From Hemerocallis citrina (taxonomy: Eukaryota; Streptophyta; Magnoliopsida; Asparagales; Asphodelaceae): 64,000 bases of DNA. Made by a program: the position numbers and the translations under genes. Below are positions 56,361-64,000 of the stretch, piece after piece (positions within the stretch are counted from its first letter, which is position 1; each line of letters starts with the position of its first letter). The DNA lies in contig CM030366.1 in assembly GCA_017893485.1 (NCBI GenBank), positions 45,072,283 to 45,136,282 on the forward strand, in the 5' to 3' direction. A model generated the notes under the pieces. That model had not been told where the DNA came from. It worked only from the letters and a program-made list of their open reading frames with translations, and made no database searches.

Positions 56361-57219
56361 CATCTAAGGCAAGTAACCTTGTACATCTTATTGTTCTAGT
56401 ACAAGTCTCCTTGAAATACTACAAATAGTTAGATTGTGACTCTCCTTTGAAATATCATTGTAAATCAATTTTGAACCTTCAAACCCACAATTCTAAGAGT
56501 CACAAAACTTCCTCGTATTAAATAATAATCAATTGGACTCTTTTACCCCCTTGAACACATGAAACACATGGACACATGAATTATGGAGCCCTAAAATTTG
56601 TAGATACATATATATTTAGTATTTTGACGAATTTGCGACTATTATGACTTGAAAAACATTTATTAGTTGCTGATTTGACCTCCATGATTATGTATTTATG
56701 CTACTTAATAACATAGACGCCAATGACATCTTTCCATGAAATCTACATTAGTAAATTATTTCTAAGTGTTGCTGTCTGAATATTCTTTTGCAGTTTCGAC
56801 CCTTTTATCATTTGAATCTGGGCCCGAGCCCTGAATAAAAATTGTAGGTCCGGATGTGTAGATATCGATAGACTCCAAAATGATCGAATTTGGAGCTACG
56901 GTCTGAGAGTTATGGCAGTTATACTGCAGCTGTGTCAGTAGACGCAGTTTTGCAAAACTGCTGTGTACATTTATTTCGCAAATTAATTTAGCTGTGCAAC
57001 CAGCGAGCGTTTGACTCCAAATTTCATATGTAGCTGCTGGACACCCTATAGGATATCCCCAATTTTTGTTAGAATTAATCTACATTATTTCAACACTATT
57101 TCATATGCAAATACAAGTACACAAATTCTGCCTGAACAAATGTAATAAGCCGGGGTTAAGGGAAAGACTATAGAGTGGACAATATAGGTAAGTGTACTCA
57201 GAAGGGGGCCCGTGTTTCC

Positions 57220-57740
57220 CAGTACTCGGTTCATGAACCTGTTACACGTGATGTATTCATGGAGTCAGTTACTTGGCTCATGAACCTGTTGCACGTGATG
57301 TATTCATGGAGTCAGTTACTTGACTCATGAACCTGTTGTATTCATGGACCCACTGTGTGGTCCTTGAACCTGTTAGTATTCACGAACTTGCTTCGTGAAC
57401 CTGTTATTAAATTTCGTATTCATGAACCGTGCCTGTCTGATACCTGATACCTGATACCTGAAATCTGAGTACGCCGCCCTATAGACTCCATTACTAAGTC
57501 TAAACGAAATTGATTTGACTGTAGCAACCATGTAGTAAAAAGATGGATGCATGTCGTGCTACCTAGATAGTAATCACACAAGACTTGAACTTAATACCTG
57601 ATACATGATTATCCTGTTACCTGATTATCCTGTTACCTGATTACCTGGTTACCTGATATATGACACATGAAACTTGAACATGACACCTGTAACTTGATAC
57701 GTGAAACCTGATACATGAAACATGATACTTGATGTTAGTT
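57220..57740 (+). repeat. Short tandem repeats in LTR of D
   Basis: GTATTCATGGAGTCAGTTAC and its partner CTCATGAACCTGTTGCACGT occur twice, about 58 bp apart, then decay (57220-57420). Further on, ACCTGAT(T/A)(A/C) units of 9-13 bp are reiterated (57435-57470 and 57590-57730). Confidence 0.75.
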
Positions 57741-58340
57741 ACCTCTACTGGTTCACCTGACACATGTTTTACCATTAGCAGTTGTTAACTAGCCTGTTTA
57801 CTAGGAAGTCCCCCCTTGCTAGCTAGTTCTTGGTTGTTCCCACTACTTATTATAATTCTGTTACATTCTTGATTCCAGTTCCTGTTCCCCATACTTGTAC
57901 TTTCTTTCACTATTTGTGGCCCTAGCTTGCACTAAGGGCATTTTCTCTTGTTTTCCCTTTGTTTCCCTGTTTATATTTATTAAGTAGACTTTGGAGACGA
58001 GCTACCTGCTGGGATTGGTGAGCAGACATTTCAGGTTTCGCTTGGAGCAAGGACTTGTTTAAATAATTTCTTTCCTTAAGGTATTGATTTCTTCTGCTGT
58101 ATAAGACCTGTTTAACTTGATCCAGACTTGATACTATTTGGATGTTTTATTATATTTAAGTTGTTTCCGTTGCTTAATAAATTATTCATGCATGCTTGGT
58201 TATATATAAATCTGGATATATTCTTGTTATGATGCTGAGTCGATCCTACAGCTTATGGATAATGTAAAAATCATCCGCTGGGCTTCGTCTCGTGCTCGTA
58301 TTCCATATTTTTGGGAAGCGGGGCGTGACAAGGTTTTTAG

Positions 58341-58353
58341 TGGTATTAGAGCC
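58341..58353 (+). other. Primer binding site of element D
   Basis: TGGTATTAGAGCC lies 10 bases after the LTR end. It is a methionine-tRNA type, the same variant as in H. Confidence 0.82.
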
Positions 58354-59550
58354 AGGTTTGGCTAATGTGTTAGTTTGACTAATACATTAGACAGGCTTGA
58401 CTCAGTCAGGGTTAACTCAGCATTAAACAGGCCATGCAACCGCATGAATAATTTAATAGTCAACTCGATCTGGATACAAGTCTTATCCCATCCATTTTGA
58501 TTTCTTCATATCCAATTCTTTGACTCCTTGCTTCCTTCCATCTATTTTATTCGTCCTGATTTGTTGATTCCTTATTGGGTACAATTTATTCTTCCGTACC
58601 CATATTCTTTTGATTCCAGTGCAAGCAATCTCTTATTTCTGCTTGCCTCGTTAAAACCTCCTTATTCCGGTTCGTGTGTCGTTTATTGCTCTTCGTGCCT
58701 TGCATTCATCTTCAATTGTTGACTCACTTTGAGTACCATGCTAGTTATTTCTCCTCTGCTATATTCTCTTCAATTCTGATTTTGCCCCTCATCCTTCTTC
58801 CTTCGTATTCAATGCCTTAAAATTCTTTTGTCCCTTCTAGTCATCCTCCTCTTTAACTCTTTATTGGGTATAGCTTCATTTTTCTCCTACTTATTTTTTT
58901 TTCTCCTTATAATTTTTTTTTTTTTTTTCCGAATACTTTCTATATTTTGATTATTAATTATTATATTTATTTTCGATCTTCTATAAAGATGTTTCTAAAC
59001 AAGGATTTTGTTATTTCGAACGATGATGTATTTTAACTCACTTTTCATTTTCAATCGACTATATATTTCTACTGAATTATTATTAGATAAGACAAATTCT
59101 TATTTTGTTGTATAATGCTATTATTACTACCATTATTATTATTGTTATTATTTTCATTATCATTACTAGTATTATTATTATTGTTACTACTATTGATATT
59201 CTTATTGTTGTTTTCATTATTTTATTATTATCGTTGATATTAAATTACTTCCACAAAAATGTTGGGCTCAAACTATATCTTGTCTTACATTATTACTTTT
59301 ACTAGTGCTGTTAATATTTTAATATTATCGTTGGTATTATTATTATTGCTATCAATCTTTTTGCGATTACTGATATTATTATTGTTATGATTATTATTCT
59401 TATCATTGTTATTCTTATTGTTAATAGTATCGATATTTTGTTATTATTGTTGTTATTGATATTATAATTTTTAACGTTAGTATTATTATTATTATTAATT
59501 TGTTTTGAGCCTGAGCATGCTCAATTTTATATACATTCAACCACTTCAGT

Positions 59551-59712
59551 GCAACCTAATGTCGAGTTGGCAAATATGCAACTCGATGTCAATGGAGGCA
59601 AATTGCAACTGGATATCGGCGAGGCAAAATGTGCAGCCGAATATTTGGACGGCAACCTGCAACCTGATGTCGTGAAGGCAAACATGCAACTTGATGTTAA
59701 GGAGGCAAGATT
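59551..59712 (+). repeat. 27-bp repeat with open frame in D interior
   Basis: Units start GCAAC at 59551, 59578, 59605, 59633, 59659 and 59686 (27, 27, 28, 26, 27 bp). One frame stays open through all six and reads nine-residue units such as QLDVNGGKL and QLDVKEARF. The paired +1 and -1 length changes restore frame. Confidence 0.7.
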
Positions 59713-60979
59713 TTCTAGCTATTTGTTAATTGATATTTCAAGACAATTTATACATATATATTGAAACTAAAGGTAAAGAAATATTTTCTTTATGACATCT
59801 TGTTTATACTGTTACATTTTATGCTTCCATACAATTGGAACTAGTATAGTTGATTTTACTCTATTTTGTGTATACAATCATTATTGCTATTATTATCATT
59901 ATTGCTATTGTGTTCGTCATTACTATTATTGATATTGTTATTATTATTGTTATTACTATTGCAGTTATTGTTGTTGTTATTATTATTTTTGCTATTATTG
60001 TTACTGCTATTTCACTATTGCTGATATTATTACCATTACTGCTATTATTTTTATTATTTTAATGCTATGATTATTTTTATTATTACTGCATTATTTTCTT
60101 GAATATGTTAAATCCAACACTGTTGTGCATGTATTGTCATTATTTTTAATATTTTTATTACACTAAGTATTATTACCTGTATGATTATGACGATTTTGAT
60201 TTCTGTTATTATTATCGTTATTATTATTATTTTTGTTACTATTATTACTAATTTTATTATTATCATTGTTTTATTTATTTTTATTATTTTTATTATTATT
60301 CTGTTACTATTAATATTATTATTATTGATATTGGTTGTGTTATTATTTCTGCTAAAAGCCATTAGTTATGATATGTATTCTATGTTTAATTATGAAGATT
60401 GAAGCTTAAGCCTTATATACATTTTGCATTATTGTCTACCTCTATTTGGAGCCCATACTCTCTTTGATCTTGGTGTCTCATTCTTCTCTTCCTGCTCGGT
60501 TCGTCGCTTGGTGTCACGTGGTCTACAACGACATGTCTGGAGCTTGGAACGTCACCACCAGAGTAGCGCAGCGGAAGCATGGTGGGCCCATAACCCACAG
60601 GTCCCGGGATCCCCTTTGTTGCGACTAGTCCTTTGTATTGTTGCTTCCCTCTGTTCCTTGTATTCATCTTCATTCATCGATTCCTTGAATGGTTTGATTC
60701 TTCCCAGTCTTTTCCTCTTTTGATTCCAGTTCTGCCTACTCTCTATTTTGCTTTGTTACCGCGTATTGTTTCCCCCCCTCTTGATACTGCTTATTTTTCT
60801 TTCATGCCTTCCATTTGACATCGTTGTGATCCACTCCCTTCTTATTTTGGTGTTACCACCAAGTTGACTTTTTTTTGGACCCCTTGTTTGTTACCCTTCC
60901 CTAAGTTGCTTTTACCCTGTCCTATGTACCGCCTAAGCAAATTTCGAGGACGAAATTTTGTTGTAAGGTGGGTAGGATT

Positions 60980-62534
60980 TGTAACCCCTGTTTCCATTAA
61001 TACGTATTTTAAAAGTATTTTTCCGTATTTAAATCCTCAGGATCTCCTAACTATTTTTCCCTAATTAATTTCGTTATTTAAATTATTTTTATAAACTCAA
61101 TTGTTTATTTTGAGCCCAAGTTTTTATTTGGCTTTTATTAATTATTAATGTAAGTCCAAGTTGTATTTGATTTTATTATTATTATTTTGAAACCCAATTG
61201 TTTATTCTAAAGCCTAGATTCGTATGTGGTTTTATTAAATTAATCAAAAGCCCAATTGTTTAAATGTTATTTAAAACCCCAATTCTATGTTTTGATTTTT
61301 ATTATTTAATTATACTTTTAATATGAGCCCAGAAATCTAGCCCATCATCCTAATTGTTTTAGTTAAAATATTTTGAGCCCAAGAACCAAGCCCAAATCCA
61401 GGATCCATATAATTATACAGATTTATTTCTACTTCTACCGTATACAATATTTTTCCCTTCTCCCCCACTTTGCCTGCACGCTCTCCCACACTCCTTGTAA
61501 CCACCCCACTACTTCATAATTAGTTATATTATTATATTAATATCCCCGTTTCCTTCTCTTCCTCCCTTCTCTGTTCTCAACCAAATAAAGAAACAAATCA
61601 AAACAAACCCAAACAGAGCCACCTTCGTCTCCCTCTCCATCGAACTCCGCTCACCTCCACGGCCTCCGATCACCACCATCACCTTCAACATCCCCACCTA
61701 GTCGCCTGTGCCTCGCCAACCCTGCGACCACCACGCCATCACCCTCTCGCACCCAACTCATCCCCTCGACCACCTCGCCACCTCCAAACTCCCTCACCGT
61801 CGCCCTCTCCAAACTCCGAACCACCCTCGCCAAACCCAACATTCGCCATCACCGTATCCCCGTCACTTCGCCACCTCCGACCACTGAACCACCGCCGTCT
61901 CCTCCCGCTCTCACCTCTGTTCGAACCCACGAACAGAGCAGCCCCCGCCGTCACCTTCCGTCCACCCACGCGCCTCCGCTGTGCCGCCGTTGCTGCGTCG
62001 CTTCCCGACGTAGTGCCACGTCGAAGCTCCACCGCCGTCGCCGCCTCATCTCTCTCCCTCTCTCCCTGTTTCGAGCAGCGAACGAACGAAGAAGAAGAAG
62101 AAGAGAAGGGAAAAGGCGCGGACGATTTCCGACCGTTGGATCGCGCCAAGATCCGCGCTCGGTGATCGCTGTTCGCTGTTCGCCCACAGCGGATCCAGAT
62201 TCCGCTGCACGCTGTTCTGGCCTGGATCCGCTGCTTTGGCTCGATCTGATTGGACGATTCCGCTGTTCCGTGTTTTGCCGCACCAGATCTCGTTGCCGCT
62301 GTTTGCTGTTTTGGGCCGATCGTGTGTGGGGAAAAACTCGATCTCCGATCAATTTTTGCACGCGCTTTTTGAGGACTTCTTCCGGGATTTTTCTACCCAA
62401 ATTCCTACAATAAGTGGAGTTTATCATCGTCATCTAAGGCAAGTAACCTTGTACATCTTATTGTTCTAGTACAAGTCTCCTTGAAAAACTACAAATAGTT
62501 AGATTGTGACTCTCCTTTGAAATATCATTGTAAA
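60980..62534 (+). repeat. Element D, 3' LTR, first 1555 bp
   Basis: It is almost identical to 54910-56464. Differences I saw are at about 61081, 61980, 62134, 62290 and 62487. It is cut by element C. Confidence 0.92.
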
Positions 62535-63193
62535 TGTTACCGCTAAATCTGGTGTGGGGGTAAACAGACAGAATTTGTGAGTTCGAGGAAAAACCTGAAT
62601 AGCGAAACCAAACCTGACCCGTCGTTGACTGATCGTTGACTCCCGCCGTTAACCTGCAAAAAGTGCGAGACACCGGGGGGGATCCCGGCGACGCACCCTC
62701 CGACGCTCAAGTCAGTAATCAGAAATGATTAAGAAAGAGCGTAAATTGAGAAAATACTGATTACCTCTTAATGGAGATGGATGGGGGGTATTTATAGGCG
62801 TCTTAGGGATCAAATTAGGAATGTAATCCCCGTGATTAGATAAGGAATATTCTCCTAGTCATCAGATAAGGCATGTAATCTGATAAGGTATATTCCCTGT
62901 AATCAGTTAAGGAATTTTAATCCCTAATCCCCAGTGAAAAGATAGATGTGGATCATGGCCGTTGATTTAGATCTAATCAGGGACCTTGATTGTATCTTGC
63001 TGGATCGGGCATGCAGAGGGTTGGAACCCGTACCCAGTTGACGTGGATCCGTTCATGAGTTATTGGGCTTTGAATAAAGACCCAGTTCCCATTTCAGACC
63101 CGTTTGTAGGCGAAATTACCGTTTTACCCATGAGCTTTAAGATTCGTGTCCGATGTGAACGGTCCCGATTTAATCCTATTTTTAGCCATATCA
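62535..63193 (-). repeat. Element C, 3' LTR
   Basis: It has the same ends as the LTRs of A and B. It is longer by about 65 bp because of a reiterated GATAAGGAAT/GATAAGGCATGTAATC stretch (62835-62915). Confidence 0.85.
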
Positions 63194-63797
63194 TGAGCCC
63201 CCCACTCCTAAAGACTGAGTTTGATCAGCCTTTGAGGAGTAGTTTACTGTTCTAATGGCGTACGGGATTTTATCGGTGTTCTTAAGGGAGTTTGGATCTT
63301 GCTCGGGGGTGTAACGGTTTCATTCTGGGCTTTGTAAAATACCCAAAAATATCCTCAGAATTTTCTGGATTTTTGGTGATTTTTCCAGATTTTTCTGAAT
63401 TTTTCCTCATTTTTTGAATTTTTTATTCATTTTCCGAATTAAATAATTAATCGTCGAAAATATTAAATAATTATTCTAATTAAATAATTATATTTCTCAG
63501 AATTTAAAATAATTTTTCTGAATTTATAATTATTTTTAGAATTTTTATTTAATTTTTTTCGATTTTTTAAATATTTTTTCGGATTTTTTAAATAAAAAAA
63601 AACAATTAAATAATTAAATAAATAAACTAAATAATACCTGGACACGTGGCGCGATCGTGTGCGTTGATCACGATCAAGCGAGCGCGCATCGGGAGGAGGA
63701 AGAGGAGGTCATTTTTTGGTGTAAGAGGGTCGGTTCCATGAACGCTCGGCAAAAATTGGCGAAGTCCACGTGGACGCCACGTGGCAAGTCAAATGTT

Positions 63798-63800
<3 letters not shown>

Positions 63801-63842
<42 letters not shown>
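63801..63842. repeat. Poly(T) run, 42 bases
   Basis: It is an uninterrupted T42 followed by GTTTTGTTTTGTTTTT. The exact length may be unreliable in sequencing. Confidence 0.9.
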
Positions 63843-63843
<1 letters not shown>

Positions 63844-64000
63844 TTTTGTTTTGTTTTTCCGCTCTACTTCGTTGTTTTCTGTTCTTCCGCTGCTTCTTCT
63901 TTCTTTCTCCTCGCCTTCTCCATTTTTAAGCGCCAGCGACTCAAAGTGGGAATCTACGGAGGGGGCTCGTCTTCGGAGGTCGACAAGAAGGAGAGCTCGA

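Larger units (their letters stand above)
54910..58330 (+). repeat. Element D, 5' LTR (3421 bp)
   Basis: It contains an AT-rich U3 (54910-55540), a GC-rich block (55540-56360), an AT-rich stretch with 58-bp and short degenerate repeats (57220-57730), and the end GGGGCGTGACA. A weak TATA-like ATATAATTATACAG is at about 55338. The frames in the GC-rich block are not supported as genes. Confidence 0.88.
58331..60979 (+). other. Element D interior, non-coding
   Basis: From 58480 it is T/C-rich. At 58900-60350 it is dominated by degenerate TTA/ATT triplet repeats, which create Ile-rich spurious frames. A 27-bp repeat lies at 59551-59712. At 60420-60960 a more complex T-rich stretch leads to the polypurine region TCGAGGACGAAATTTTG (about 60946) and AAGGTGGGTAGGATT before LTR2. 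No gag or pol remnant was seen. Confidence 0.7.
54910..62534 (+). mobile_element. Element D: young non-autonomous Tekay-like retrotransposon
   Basis: LTR1 is 54910-58330 (TGTAACCCCTG...GCGTGACA). It is followed by a methionine-type primer site, a 2.65 kb interior, a purine tract and LTR2 from 60980. LTR2 is interrupted at 62535 by element C, with the remainder off the window. The first 1555 bp of the two LTRs align without gaps and with about five substitutions by eye. The interior has no gag or pol. Its PPT context CGAGGACGAAATTTTGTTGT matches chromovirus ends, so an autonomous relative probably mobilises it. Confidence 0.88.
62535..64000 (-). mobile_element. Element C: third Tat-lineage element, 3' end only
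   Basis: The LTR at 62535-63193 starts TGTTACCGCTAAATCTGG on plus and ends GCCATATCA, as in A and B. It carries the minus TATA box (62789-62796) and the same adjacent purine tract (63194-63213). Then come the AT-rich spacer and the start of an ACGTGG region: ACACGTGGCGCGATCG (63644), CCACGTGGACG and CCACGTGGC (63768-63786). A T42 run is at 63801-63842. The antisense gene would lie beyond the window. GTAAA (62530-62534) is the left target-site copy. Confidence 0.85.

Noticed and set aside
55669..56363. Overlapping frames of 136 and 160 residues on minus, duplicated at 61739-62433
   Set aside because: They come from a CCG-rich LTR block. The two copies are duplicated because they are LTRs, the composition is low-complexity, and both strands are open.
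58900..60402. Ile/Leu-rich frames that look like membrane proteins (for example 59105-59305, 59850-60062, 60181-60402)
   Set aside because: They are translations of degenerate TTA/ATT triplet repeats; equal frames appear on the other strand.

Overview
The window is plant nuclear DNA, most likely from the repeat-rich heterochromatin of a eudicot. The grounds are plant-type Ty3/gypsy retrotransposons primed by initiator tRNA-Met, Tat-lineage elements with two RNase H domains, a CACTA transposon with TIR CACTAGTAGAAAA, and intron-bearing fragments of a plant succinyl-CoA ligase gene. I cannot name the species. I found no intact host gene: the sequence is accounted for by nested transposable elements and their tandem repeats.

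Left to right. (1) 1-8506: a Tekay-like chromovirus on +, cut by the window edge, with broken gag-pol and a 3.4 kb 3' LTR. (2) 8507-12946: a minus-strand LTR-like unit with 39-bp and 183-bp tandem arrays, split by a 1.8 kb solo-LTR-like insertion. (3) 12947-52313: one large non-autonomous minus-strand retrotransposon, called H here. Its 3' LTR lies at 12947-28702 and its 5' LTR at 35921-52313. Each LTR is split by its own Tat-lineage element: element A (14714-27311) and element B (38039-51496). Its internal region is split by a 5.0 kb CACTA element (29780-34813) that captured exons of succinyl-CoA ligase beta. (4) 52314-52812: a short Helitron-like end and unassigned sequence. (5) 52813-54909: part of another Tekay-like LTR, F. 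(6) 54910-62534: a very young non-autonomous element, D, with 3.4 kb LTRs, inserted in F. (7) 62535-64000: the start of a third Tat element, C, inserted in D's 3' LTR.

Elements A and B carry gag-protease-RT-RNase H-archaeal-type RNase H-integrase on minus. Each also carries a long gene on plus, antisense to the element, between integrase and the 3' LTR. In both copies this gene has its own TATA-like promoter, two short introns at the same positions, a domain like the 'putative gypsy type transposon' family and a coiled-coil end. Upstream of it lie tandem arrays rich in ACGTGGC. The arrays have a 114-bp unit in A and a 238-bp unit in B, so they were amplified independently. Between the antisense gene and integrase both elements share a 115-bp tandem repeat. 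These antisense transcription units and their motif arrays are the most interesting system in the window.

Relative ages from LTR comparison by eye: D is very young (about 5 differences in 1555 bp) and C is younger still because it sits inside D. B is intermediate, and A, H and the first chromovirus are older. Most coding regions are broken, often by stops that C-to-T (or G-to-A) change would explain.
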